Source: Monoplex corrugatus
Taxonomy: Eukaryota; Mollusca; Gastropoda; Littorinimorpha; Ranellidae
Reading direction: 5' to 3'
Assembly: GCA_030674185.1 (NCBI GenBank)
Contig: JAPXFY010000021.1
Coordinates: forward strand, 73,077,221-73,141,220
DNA length: 64,000 nucleotides
Below the pieces are notes generated by a model that was not told the origin of the DNA, searched no databases, and saw only the letters and a program-made list of their open reading frames with translations. Within the stretch, counting starts at the first letter, position 1. Every line of letters starts with the position of its first letter. Below are positions 1 to 12,500 of this stretch, one piece after another. The position numbers and the translations under genes are program-made.

Positions 1-600
1 TAATAATAATACATATCTTTTCCAACATACACACTGTCACACAAAATAGCAGTGGACAGTTTTATAACAAACACATCTTACTATCACACAAAATCATATC
101 TTTCACAGCAAACATACTGATACACAAAACAACAATCAATATTTTTTAAAGCAAACGTAATGGTACACAAATCAGAAGTCAATCATTTATAACAAACAAT
201 GTCACAAAATAATAATCAAATTTTTTTTATAACAAACTAGCTTATTGTCAACCAAAATATTAATCAAATTTTATAAAATCTTCCATAACAAACATATTGT
301 CACACAAAATAATAATAATTTTTATATTTCATAACAAACCATCTCACATAAAACAATAACCAATATACTTTATAAAAACTATTGTCATACAAAAAAATAA
401 CCTTCTTTCATAACATATTTGTTCACAAAATAACAATAAAAATCTTTCATAACGTATTGTCACATAAAAAAAAATCAGTATCTTTTATAACAAGCATATC
501 TTATTATTATACAAAACAGGAATCAGTGTCACACATAACAAGTATCCATTTCTCTTATAACAAACATATTGTCACACAGTTATTGTAGTTATCAACATTT
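1..600. repeat. degenerate AT-rich tandem repeat, unit about 55 bp
   Basis: Motifs such as ATAACAAACATATTGTCACAC and CAATAATCAA recur every 50-60 bp with many substitutions and small indels. It looks like an old satellite-like array that continues off the left edge. No coding potential is seen. Confidence 0.6.
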
Positions 601-1204
601 GTTATAATAGTTGTATCTTTTTTTTACATATAGCCAGTCTATATAGCTGTGGTTATTTAGCAAATTATATGGAATTTTGATTGTATAACTGTTGTTATGT
701 TAGATATTATCTGAAACAAGTCCTGATTATACAGGATGTTATCTAAAACACTATTACATGTATACTTAAAAATAATCAACATCAAATTATGTACCAGCAC
801 ACACCTGGCTGCATATACAAACAATGCTAACAGCTAAGTAATGCTGAAAGCAAGCGTGCGTGCACACACACACATACAAGAATATACACAGACGTGTCGT
901 ATATAAAGTTAAACTCAGCCACTATGATGGTAATACTAATTAGGAAGTGCACCCAAAAGCAGTGCTCAGCAATGAGACAAAATAAAGAATTAACACCTCC
1001 AGAAATGGAGATAAACAAACCAAGAGACATATGGCTGCCCACACAATGGAAATTTAACACAGGTCATAGACACAATATAGTCATTCTAAAAAATGCATGT
1101 ATGTACAGAACTGTTCTTTCATTAGACAAGCAAATAAAATGACAAACTGTGCAGCATGCCTCACCTCAGAAAAGCCCTAAGAGCTTCACTAAAACTAAAG
1201 CATA
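601..1204. other. unassigned flank, no gene seen
   Basis: AT-rich non-coding sequence with a short CA run near 865. No exon of ACER3, element hallmark or RNA gene is recognisable. Confidence 0.5.
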
Positions 1205-2130
1205 CAAGCCCAGGGTGAACATGTGTACAGCAAATACATGTCAACCCATATACTTAATGCTATGATGAAAGTGATGAACAACAAGACATACAAACACATG
1301 TACAGCAAATACATGTCAACCCATATACTTAATGCTATGATGAAAGCGATGAACAACAAGACATACAAACACGTGTACAGCAAATACATGTCAACCCATA
1401 TACTTAATGCTATGATGAAAGTGATGAACAACAAGACATACAAACACGTGTACAGCAAATACATGTCAACCCCTATACTTAATGCTATGATGAAAGTGAT
1501 CAACAACAAGACATACAAACACGTGTACAGCAAATACATGTCAACCCATATACTTAATGCTATGATGAAAGTGATGAACAACAAGACATACAAACACGTG
1601 TACAGCAAATACATGTCAACCCCTATACTTAATGCTATGATGAAAGTGATCAACAACAAGACATACAAACACGTGTACAGCAAATACATGTCAACCCATA
1701 TACTTAATGCTATGATGAAAGTGATGAACAACAAGACATACAAACACGTGTACAGCAAATACATGTCAACCCCTATACTTAATGCTATGATGAAAGTGAT
1801 CAACAACAAGACATACAAACACGTGTACAGCAAATACATGTCAACCCATATACTTAATGCTATGATGAAAGTGATGAACAACAAGACATACAAACACGTG
1901 TACAGCAAATACATGTCAACCCATATACTTAATGCTATGATGAAAGTGATGAACAACAAGACATACAAACACGTGTACAGCAAATACATGTCAACCCCTA
2001 TACTTAATGCTATGATGAAAGTGATCAACAACAAGACATACAAATACATGTACAGCAAATACATGTCAACCCATATACTTAATGCTATGATGAAAGCGAT
2101 GAACAACAAGACATACAACATTAAAGAAGA
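1205..2130. repeat. 75-bp minisatellite, 12 copies, with dimeric variants
   Basis: The unit contains TACAGCAAATACATGTCAAC and CTTAATGCTATGATGAAAG. Copies 3 to 8 alternate between two variants (CCATA with GATGAAC, CCCCTA with GATCAAC), giving a 150-bp higher-order unit. Because 75 is a multiple of three, both strands carry a 308-codon open frame; these are side effects, not genes. Confidence 0.92.
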
Positions 2131-2885
2131 ACAGGAAAGAATTGTATGATAACTAATACATGTTGACTACTACAAAACAAACCGATGTCAAGTGCCAGGT
2201 GTACAAAAACAAAAATGATAAAAAAAATAATTTGCCAAATAGTTGGAGTCTGCATAGAAACAGCTAACATAAAGCCCTCTCGCTCCCTCCCCCCATTCTC
2301 TCTCTCTCTCTCTCTCTCCACACACACACAAAATCACAAACTTATCTTAAAATTCTAAGAAATGCAGACCCTACACTGAAAGCCTTTTCTTGGAAATATA
2401 TATTTTTTCAGATAAACTGCAAACTTTAACACAAAACGCAACACACAGTTTCCTGTACAAAATACACCTATACATATATATATGTAAAACACCAAACCAT
2501 TATAAAGAATTAATATGACTTAGATTAAGAAAAAATAAAAATACTTTAACAAACACTAAAAAAAAAAAACGATAATAAAAAGCAGAACAAAAACGAATTG
2601 TGAACATGACACAACATGAATTCCTGCACATGACAATCATTAATTTACTCACTTCAAATTAACACACACAGAAACAGTCCACTTTCAATGCTATACTATC
2701 TTTTTCTTCTTTCATTTTTTCCCCATCTACAAGATCAGGCCACACCTGGCAATGACTGTGACCATTTTTTCTCCATTCCTGCCAGTTCCATGGAGGTTGG
2801 TGGTCTGCAGTGTCATGGTCAGCAATACCTTCTGTCGCTCCACTTGACAGAGGTGATGTTGCGGCAATAGATGTTTAACTATTTG
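2131..2885. other. unassigned flank with a CT-rich run, no gene seen
   Basis: AT-rich non-coding DNA with a (CT)n tract near 2292-2320 and short A runs. Nothing with a family resemblance was found. Confidence 0.5.
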
Positions 2886-3715
2886 GTTCTCTTCACTACA
2901 GGGCCAGGTTGCTGATGGAGTACCGATACGTATGATATACAACCTTATCAATACACAGATTCTTCACTACAGGGCCAGGTGCTGATGGAGTACTGATACG
3001 TACGATATACAACCTTATCAATACACAGATTCTTCACTACAGGGCCAGGTGCTGATGGAGTACTGATACGTACGATATACAACATTATCAGTACACAGAT
3101 TCTTCACTACAGGGCCAGGTTGCTGATGGAGTACCGATACGTACGATATACAACATTATCAATACACAGATTCTTCACTACAGGGCCAGGTGCTGATGGA
3201 GTACTGATACGTACGATATACAACATTATCAGTACACAGATTCTTCACTACAGGGCCAGGTTGCTGATGGAGTACCGATACGTATGATATACAACCTTAT
3301 CAGTACACAGATTCTTCACTACAGGGCCAGGTGCTGATGGAGTACTGATACGTACGATATACAACCTTATCAGTACACAGATTCTTCACTACAGGGCCAG
3401 GTGCTGATGGAGTACTGATACGTACGATATACAACATTATCAGTACACAGATTCTTCACTACAGGGCCAGGTGCTGATGGAGTACTGATACGTACGATAT
3501 ACAACATTATCAGTACACAGATTCTTCACTACAGGGCCAGGTGCTGATGGAGTACTGATACGTACGATATACAACCTTATCAGTACACAGATTCTTCACT
3601 ACAGGGCCAGGTGCTGATGGAGTACCGATACGTACGATATACAACATTATCAGTACACAGATTCTTCACTACAGGGCCAGGGTGCTGATGGAGCACCGAT
3701 ACAACCTTATCAGTA
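2886..3715. repeat. 70-bp minisatellite, about 12 copies
   Basis: The unit includes TTCTTCACTACAGGGCCAGG and GATACGTACGATATACAAC. Copies are over 90% alike; variants are GGTTGC versus GGTGC and AACCTT versus AACATT. It lies 2.8-3.6 kb beyond the ACER3 stop, so it could be transcribed as 3' UTR or lie outside the gene. Confidence 0.9.
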
Positions 3716-4111
3716 CACACATGGCACAAAGATCACAGTTTAATCTTTTTAATTAAACAACCATATCAGGCTGCCCCTCAAAACTATAAATCATGAAAAC
3801 ACATTGGCTGAATCCATAAAGTCAAAACTGATTAAAAAGAAAAGCTTTTATTTTGAAATAATTATTTTTAAAAATGCACTGGTTGAATCCATGAAAAAAA
3901 TCAATGAAGGAATCCAAAACTACTAATCACTCAGAATTTGGATCCCAACCTCCTATCCTGAACTTTTAAAATAAAAAACACACAGCTTGAATCCATAATA
4001 TATTGGTGACCCAACAGGAACAGAATTCTCTTCGAAATTATACCTACAATCTCCCACCTTTCCACCTCAAACTTCTATTTTAAAGCATATCCCACTTGTT
4101 GAATCCATGGA
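3716..4111. repeat. old, diverged repeats around a TTGAATCCAT motif
   Basis: The motif TTGAATCCAT or close variants recurs near 3808, 3885, 3990, 4100 and 4325, each followed by A-rich sequence and partly by CTCCCACCTTTCCACCTC-like stretches. This looks like a fossil array with units near 100 bp. Low certainty. Confidence 0.4.
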
Positions 4112-4290
4112 AAATCAAAACATATGTGGAGCAAAACAGCCCAAATAGAAACAGTTGATGTTCAATCTCCCCATCAACATATATGGAGCAAAACAGCCAA
4201 ATAGAAACAGTTGATGTTCAATCTCCCCATCAACATATATGGAGCAAAACAGCCAAATAGAAACAGTTGATGTTCAATCTCCCCATCTCA
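4112..4290. repeat. 57-bp tandem repeat, 3 copies
   Basis: Three near-identical copies of a unit containing GGAGCAAAACAGCC and AACAGTTGATGTTCAATCTC. Confidence 0.85.
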
Positions 4291-4498
4291 ACTTCTGATC
4301 ATCAAGAAAAAAAGCACACTGATCAGATCCATGAAATATCCCTCCTTGCCTTTCCACTCCAATGGAAACATTTTTTGTTTCACACTCCATAATGGTGACA
4401 TTTTGTGTTACCCCTTTCTCTCACTCTACCCACCAGTTTCCTGCCAACCAATGCTGCAATCCTTTCACTTTCTCAACCTACGCTTAAAGTTGATGGAT
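4291..4498. repeat. possible MITE-like arm next to the array
   Basis: Contains CCCTTTCTCTCACTCTACCC and TCCTTTCACTTTCTCAACC, roughly complementary to the GGTGAGGGAGTGAAAGTG core of the array to its right. Related arms occur at 17170-17280, 26225-26300 and 40630-40860. It may be one side of a foldback element from which the array grew. Confidence 0.4.
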
Positions 4499-5985
4499 AC
4501 GGTGAGGGAGTGAAAGTGTTAAAGCATCAACGGCCGTTAACTCCTACAGTAAGTGGACAGTCATAGTGAGGGAGTGAAAGTGTTAAAGCATCAACAGCCA
4601 TCAGCTCCTACAGGAAGTGGACAGACATAGTGAGGGAGTGAAAGTGTTAAAGCATCAACGGCCGTTAACTCCTATAGTAAGTGGACAGACATAGTGAGGG
4701 AGTGAAAGTGTTAAAGCATCAACGGCCGTTAACTCCTACAGTAAGTGGACAGACATAGTGAGGGAGTGAAAGTGTTAAAGCATCAACGGCCGTTAACTCC
4801 TACAGTAAGCAGACAGACATAGTGAGGGAGTGAAAGTGTTAAAGCATCAACGGCCGTTAACTCCTACAGTAAGTGGACAGTCATAGTGAGGGAGTGAGTG
4901 TTAAAGCATCAACAGCCGTTAACTCCTACAGTAAGTGGACAGACATAGTGAGGGAGTGAGTGTTAAAGCATCAATGGCCGTTAACTCCTACAGTAAGTGG
5001 ACAGTCATAGTGAGGGAGTGAAAGTGTTAAAGCATCAACAGCCATTAACTCCTACAGTAAGTGGACAGACATAGTGAGGGAGTGAAAGTGTTAAAGCATC
5101 AACGGCCGTTAACTCCTACAGTAAGCAGACAGACATAGTGAGGGAGTGAAAGTGTTAAAGCATCAACGGCCGTTAACTCCTACAGTAAATGGACAGACAT
5201 AGTGAGGGAGTGAAAGTGTTAAAGCATCAACAGCCGTTAACTCCTACAGTAAATGGACAGACATAGTGAGGGAGTGAAAGTGTTAAAGCATCAACGGCCG
5301 TTAACTCCTACAGTAAGTGGACAGTCATAGTGAGGGAGTGAGTGTTAAAGCATCAACAGCCGTTAACTCCTACAGTAAGTGGACAGACATAGTGAGGGAG
5401 TGAAAGTGTTAAAGCATCAACAGCCGTTAACTCCTACAGTAAGTGGACAGTCATAGTGAGGGAATGAAAGTGTTAAAGCATCAACAGCTGTTAACTCCTA
5501 CAGGAAGTAGACAGACACAGTGAGGGAGTGAAAGTGTTAAAGCATCAACAGCTGTTAACTCCTACAGGAAGTAGACAGACACAGTGAGGGAGTGAAAGTG
5601 TTAAAGCATCAACAGCTGTTAACTCCTACAGGAAGTAGACAGACACAGTGAGGGAGTGAAAGTGTTAAAGCATCAACAGCCGTTAACTCCTACAGGAAGT
5701 AGACAGACACAGTGAGGGAGTAAAAGTGTTAAAGCATCAACAGCCGTTAACTCCTACAGTAAGTGGACAGACACAGTGAGGGAGGGAAAGTGTTAAAGCA
5801 TCAACAGCTGTTAACTCCTACAGGAAGTAGACAGACACAGTGAGGGAGTGAAAGTGTTAAAGCATCAACAGCCGTTAACTCCTACAGTAAGTGGACAGAC
5901 ACAGTGAGGGAGGGAAAGTGTTAAAGCATCAAAAGCCGTTAACTCCTACAGTAAGCAGACAGACATGGTGAGGGAGTGAAAGTGT
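4499..5985. repeat. about 59-bp minisatellite, about 25 copies
   Basis: The unit holds GTGAGGGAGTGAAAGTGTTA, AAGCATCAACGGCCGTTAAC and TCCTACAGTAAGTGGACAGA. Subtypes (CGGCCG versus CAGCTG; AGTGGACAG versus AGTAGACAG) cluster toward the right end, a sign of local amplification. Confidence 0.92.
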
Positions 5986-6471
5986 TATTTTCTTTTTATC
6001 ATTTTTCATCTGACCACTTCTTCCATCTTGGGAAGACAGAGTTAATAACTGGCAGTGAGCTGAAAGGCCTGAAGACAAGAAATGCTGTGATGTCAAGGTC
6101 TCCCTTACACCGTCAATTCATGTCTTCCTTGATCTGTCTCTTGCTATTAATCCACAATTCTTGGTCTGCCTCTTGCCTCTTGCTATCACTCCACAGATCT
6201 TTAGTTATATGTTTGCCAAACCAACAGATGGGTTGCATTTGGTCAGATAACAAAACCACTTGACGCTCTGCTAATGAATATGATGGTGGACTTGGAAAAG
6301 ATTAAAGCATAGATAAAGCTTTAGCTCCCTTACTCTTACCCTGTCCACCTACCCCGCTCCCAACCCCCCCACCAGGCAGTGAGTGAAGAAATGGAATAAA
6401 AGTGCTGAGAAGAAAAGAAACAGCCGGGTTGATGGATGATAATGGAGTGTTGATCAACCGATGGTGAAGAC
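5986..6471. other. 3' UTR or 3' flank of ACER3
   Basis: Directly follows the stop codon in the direction of the gene. Non-repetitive apart from C-rich stretches near 6345-6375. No AATAAA or ATTAAA is obvious on the minus strand here, so the transcript probably continues into the arrays. Confidence 0.5.
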
Positions 6472-6537
6472 CTAACTCAGCTTTGTCCTCAGCGCCATAT
6501 TGGGGACACTAACGTAGGGCCAGATCCCAAACAGGAA
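6472..6537 (-). CDS. ACER3: ACER3 terminal coding exon 11 (residues 251-271 and stop)
   Basis: It is preceded by a long polypyrimidine tract and CAG (6540-6538). It encodes [21 protein letters not shown] and a TAG stop; FLFGIWP is identical to human ACER3. The last residues differ and are four longer than in human. No convincing polyadenylation signal lies close downstream, so the end of the 3' UTR is undetermined. Confidence 0.92.
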   Translation of the reverse strand, partial: FLFGIWPYVSVPNMALRTKLS

Positions 6538-9500
6538 CTGAAAGAAAAAAAAAAGAAATTTAAAACATACACATGCACACACACACATATATCACCATAT
6601 GCACATGCACATACGCGCACGAGTGCATACACACACACACGCACATGCGCACATGCACACACACACACCACACAATACACACACACACACATGCACAGTA
6701 CAGAATTTCATTACAATTTCATATCTACAGAGGGGTGCAAAAGTAGGTATACAGTTATGAAAAAAGAAAACATGTACAATACTCATTGCATTTATTATAC
6801 AAACAAATGAATATTGCATGTACATGTAATAACAAGCAACAGTCTTAATCCCTCAGATACTCAAACTGCTTGCTGTCGGTATTCACACACTCTAATCGAG
6901 AGCGGAATTAAGCATTATAATAATGACGTGATACTTACTGTTTACCTACTTTTGCACCCCCCTATATAAATACTTCATCAAGTAATTAGGTATACAAGTA
7001 ATTTTCCCTTTTCTGATGACATAAATCACCACAATAATTTCATATCTATAAATACTTCATCAAGTAATTAGGTATACAAGTAATTTTCCCTTTTCTGATG
7101 ACATAAATCCCCACAATAATTTCATATCTATAAATACTTCATCAAGTAATTAGGTATACAAGTAATTTTCCCTTTTCTGATGACATAAATCACAACAATA
7201 ATTTCATATCTATAAATACTTCATCAAGTAATAAGGTATACAAGTAATCTTCCCTTTTCTGATGAAATCAATCACAACAATAATTTCATATCTATAAATA
7301 CTTCATCAAGTAATTAGGTATACAAGTAATTTTCCCTTTTCTGATGAAATCAATCAAAACAATACAGAAACAATAACCAACAACTAACAAACAAAAATAA
7401 GTGAACAGAAAAAAATGTATACATGCACTAAAACCCTACAACAATGAATCAACCCAACTCATACCTGAACCTGCCACCTTCCTCCATGATACACATTCAA
7501 TAGTTTGTCATTTTCAGCCCAAACATTTACAGGAAGACAGCCAAAACCAATTTATGTGTAGGTCAGCATATCCAAAGGGACAGTAAAACAATGACATCAA
7601 GATACAATGACTTCCACAAACCAACAAAAACAGAAAATAATACATGCACGACGCAGAGCAAGAGCAAGCAACAGAGTCAGTGATATGGTCATGTTTGTGT
7701 TTGTAAGTTTATTACAGTTATAAAAATTGCTTCTTCCACATTTTCAATCCTAATAAACACACTTTTAAGAACGGGAACAAATTCTCCATTTTCTTAACCA
7801 TCATTTTAATATTTTCAAACTAGAAAAAGATGATAAATCTTTCAAGAACAGGAACAAATTCACCATTTTCTTAATTCTTTTTTCTATTAATTTCAAACAA
7901 GAAAAAGATGGTAAACACCTTACCTTGACTTGAGGAGACATGTTGAGAATGGTATAACGCATGTATGTCCTGCAATATCAACAAAACGTTCTGACTGATA
8001 GCAACTGCAACCATACATTCAATACTACAAGAATAACATTTGTATTTGCCTTGAGAAAACGTCACATGACAATGTTTGTAATCCACTGCAATTAATGAAT
8101 TGGGTGATAAGAATATAAATGCCATTTTCAGTTTGCCAATCCTCTCTCTCTGTGTCTTTCTTTCTCTCTCACTCTGTCTCTCTTTTCTCCTCTCTCACCA
8201 TCTCACACACAAACACATATTTCCACAAGCAAATAAGCTCAAACACATATATGCACTCGTGCAGCTCACAATCCCCCCCCCCCACACTCATATACTTTAA
8301 CACACATGCGCTGACCCACTCTCCATTAGAGAGAAGCATGAGTTTCACACAAGACATCTATTATCATTCCACCTGCTTAGAAAATAACAACAACAAAACA
8401 AACAAACAAAAAACACCAAATAAGTATAGAAAATACAATCTACTATGACCCATCTCACACACACACACACACATACACACACACACATACACACACATGC
8501 AAAGAAACAAACAAAAAAGACCAACAAATAAATAAATAAAATACAAATACTCACACAAACAGCAGACAAAGATAGGTACCCGTTCCTGCCAGTATATGCC
8601 ACCACGCATGACATTCAAACAAGGGCGAGGCTGCTATATGAAGCTTGTCATGTCTCAAAGATCTGCACAGTAAACATTTTGATAACAAAAAATATCCAAC
8701 GTGGCTGCAATATGAAAGCTTATCACGCTTTAAAGATCTGCACAGTAAACATTTTGATAACAAAAAATATCCAGCGTGGCTGCTATATGAAGCTTATCAC
8801 GTCTAAAAGATCTGCACAGTAAACATTTTGATAACAAAAAATATCCAGCGTGGCTGCTATATGAAGTTCTCACGCCTAAAAGATCTGCACAGTAAACATT
8901 TTGATAACAAAAAATATCCAGCGTGGCTGCTATATGAAGCTTCTCACGCCTAAAAGATCTGCACAGTAAACATTTTGATAACAAAAAATATCCAGCGTGG
9001 CTGCTATATGAAGCTTCTCACGCTAAAAGATCTGCACAGCAAACAACATTTGATAACAAAAAACATCAAGTGTCAGGTGATAATACTGCCTTTGGAGAAT
9101 GTATCTTTTCATCAAACTGATACCCCTACAAAGAGTACATTCTCAAACTGATACCCCTACAAAGAGTACACTCTCAAGCACTGTCATCTTTGATTTAACT
9201 CAATTTGCATGAAGTCAAAAAAGTGGGACAAGACTGTTACAAGGAAAAGCCATTAATACTGTAAATGGTACCAGTCATCACAGCACAGTAATCAGTACAA
9301 CAAAACACTGACTGGGAGGTATGGGTTTGAGTTTAAACCTCAACTGTGGAAAAAGTTCTTTTGGGACTGTTTACCCCTGACTAGCTCCTGACTGGAGGTG
9401 AGCGTTCTGCAGGCCTGTTGGGAGTGACAGCATGGTCATGAGTGTTCTGCAGGCTTGTTGGGAGTGACACAGCATGGTCATGAGTGTTCTGCAGGCTTGT

Positions 9501-12500
9501 TGGGAGTGACACAGCATGGTCATGAGTGTTCTGCAGGCTTGTTGGGAGTGACACAGCATGGTCATGAGCGTTCTGCAGGCTTGTTGGGGTCTGACACAGC
9601 ATGGTCATGAGCGTTCTGCAGGCTTGTTGGGAGTGTGACACAACATGGTCATGAGCGTTCTGCAGGCTTGTTGGGAGTGACACAGCATGGTCATGAGTGT
9701 TCTGCAGGCTTGTTGGGAGTGACACAGCATGGTCATGAGTGTTCTGCAGGCTTGTTGTGAGTCTGACACAGCATGGTAATGAGTGTTCTGCAGGCTTGTT
9801 GGGAGTCTGACACAGCATGGTCATGAGCGTTCTGCAGGCTTGTTGGGGGTCTGACACAGCATGGTCATGAGTGTTCTGCAGGCTTGTTGGGAGTGACAGA
9901 GCATGGTCATGAGCGTTCTGCAGGCTTGTTGTGAGTCTGACACAGCATGGTCATGAGTGTTCTGCAGGTTTGTTGGGAGTCTGACACAGCATGGTCATGA
10001 GTGTTCTGCAGGCTTGTTGGGAGTTTGACACAACATGGTCATGAGTGTTCTGCAGGCTTGTTGGGGGTCTGACACAGCATGGTCATGAGTGTTCTGCAGG
10101 CTTGTTGGGAGTGACACAGCATGGTCATGAGTGTTCTGCAGGCTTGTTGGGAGTGACACAGCATGGTCATGAGCGTTCTGCAGGCTTGTTGGGAGTCTGA
10201 CACAGCATGGTCATGAGTGTTCTGCAGGCTTGTTGGGAGTCTGACACAGCATGGTCATAAGCGTTCTGCAGGATTGTTGGGAGTCTGACACAGCATAGTC
10301 ATGAGTGTTCTGCAGGCTTGTTGGGGGTCTGACACAGCATGGTCATGAGTGTTCTGCAGGTTTGTTGGGAGTCTGACACAGCATGGTCATGAGCGTTCTG
10401 CAGGCTTGTTGGGGGTCTGACACAGCATGGTCATGAGTGTTCTGCAGGCTTGTTGGGGGTCTGACACAGCATGGTCATGAGTGTTCTGCAGGCTTGTTGG
10501 GAGTCTGACACAGCATGGTCATAAGCGTTCTGCAGGATTGTTGGGAGTCTGACACAGCACGGTCATGAGTGTTCTGCAGGTTTGTTGGGAGTCTGACACA
10601 GCATGGTCATGAGCGTTCTGCAGGATTGTTGGGGGTCTGACACAGCATAGTCATGAGCGTTCTGTAGGCTTGTTGGGAGTCTGACACAGCATGGTCATGA
10701 GCGTTCTGCAGGATTGTTGGGGGTCTGACACAGCAAAGTCATGAGCGTTCTGCAGGCTTGTTGGGAGTCTGACACAGCATGGTCATGAGCGTTCTGCAGG
10801 CTTGTTGGGGGTCTGACACAGCATAGTCATGAGCGTTCTGCAGGCTTGTTGGGAGTCTGACACAGCATAGTCATGAGCGTTCTGCAGGCTTGTTGGGAGT
10901 CTGACACAGCATAGTCATGAGCGTTCTGCAGGATTGTTGGGAGTGTGACACAGCATGGTCATGAGCGTTCTGCAGGCTTGTTGGGAGTCTGACACAGCAT
11001 GGTCACGAGTGTTCTGCAGGCTTGTTGGGGGTGTGACACAGCATAGTCATGAGCGTTCTGCAGGATTGTTGGGGGTCTGACACAGCATGGTCATGAGCGT
11101 TCTGCAGGATTGTTGGGGGTCTCACACAGCATGGTGATGAGCGTTCTGCAGGATTGTTGGGGTCTGACACAGCATGGTCATGAGCGTTCTGCAGGATTGT
11201 TGGGGGTCTGACACAGCATGGTCATAAGCGTTCTGCAGGCTTGTTGGGAGTCTGACACAGCATGGTCATAAGCGTTCTGCAGGCTTGTTGGGAGTCTGAC
11301 ACAGCATGGTCATGAGTGTTCTGCAGGCTTGTTGGGAGTCTGACACAGCATGGTCATAAGCGTTCTGCAGGCTTGTTGGGAGTGACACAACATGGTCATG
11401 AGTGTTCTGCAGGCTTGTTGGGAGTCTGACACAGCATGGTCATAAGTGTTCTGCAGGATTGTTGGGGGTCTGACACAGCATGGTCATGAGTGTTCTGCAG
11501 GCTTGTTGGGGGTCTGACACAGCACAGTCATGAGCGTTCTGCAGGCTTGTTGGGAGTGTGACACAGCATGGTCATGAGTGTTCTGCAGGCTTGTTGGGGG
11601 TCTGACACAGCATGGTCATGAGTGTTCTGCAGGCTTGTTGGGAGTCTGACACAGCACAGTCATGGCTCATCCACTTTTCACCTGTCACTGAGGGTGGTGT
11701 TCAACTTTCCTGACCTATTCCACAGGTGTCTGTATCTCTTGGGCCTGGTTGATGCCAGGATATATTATGAAAGTAAGCATAGAGTACAGTCTTGTCAAGC
11801 GGTCTCAATCCAAAATGGAACCCCACCGTTTCATCACTATCGTCCCTATTCTCATCACAGCACTGTGAAAAATGTCCCAGATTCTGTGGCCCGTCATGTC
11901 TCGCTTTTATGGTGACCTGAGTTTCCATGGGTTTGGAGGTGTGATGGCGCACTGAAATGAGCGACATGGGAGTAGTGATACTGGAATGGTGCAGAAGATA
12001 GGATAGTGATAAAACAAGCACACACACAAACCAAAAAGCAAACACACTAAAAACCTGACAGTTTGTGATAAGGCCGTTACAGTTTAGAACCACCTGATAC
12101 TGTAAATGGAAGAGACTGGAAACAATCTTCACAATGAAGCACAACTGATTACTCTTCAACAACAACAACAACAACAAATCAATGCTTAATCTAACCGAAT
12201 TCAGTCTGTGGTTGTATCAGTTATAATGCACAGAGGGGTTGTTTTTTTTTTGGTCCTAACCTCTGCACTGGTTCACTGGTCTCGATCCCATGCCACTCAT
12301 TCCAGCTGCACAACACCCCCCCCCCCCCCCTCACCCCACATGTGTTCAGTCAAGGTCCCAGTGAACTTAGTGAACTTCAGTTTGTCAAAGCATTTTAATG
12401 CAAACAGGTTCTATCATTCTGTCCATTTTTCTTTTCTTAGGTCAATTCAGTGTGCACAGTATGAAAGGGGTGAATCTTTTTTTCTCCCTGCTACCCCATC

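Noticed and set aside
1195..2149. 308-codon frames on both strands
   Set aside because: A side effect of a 75-bp stop-free repeat; both strands being equally open argues against a gene.
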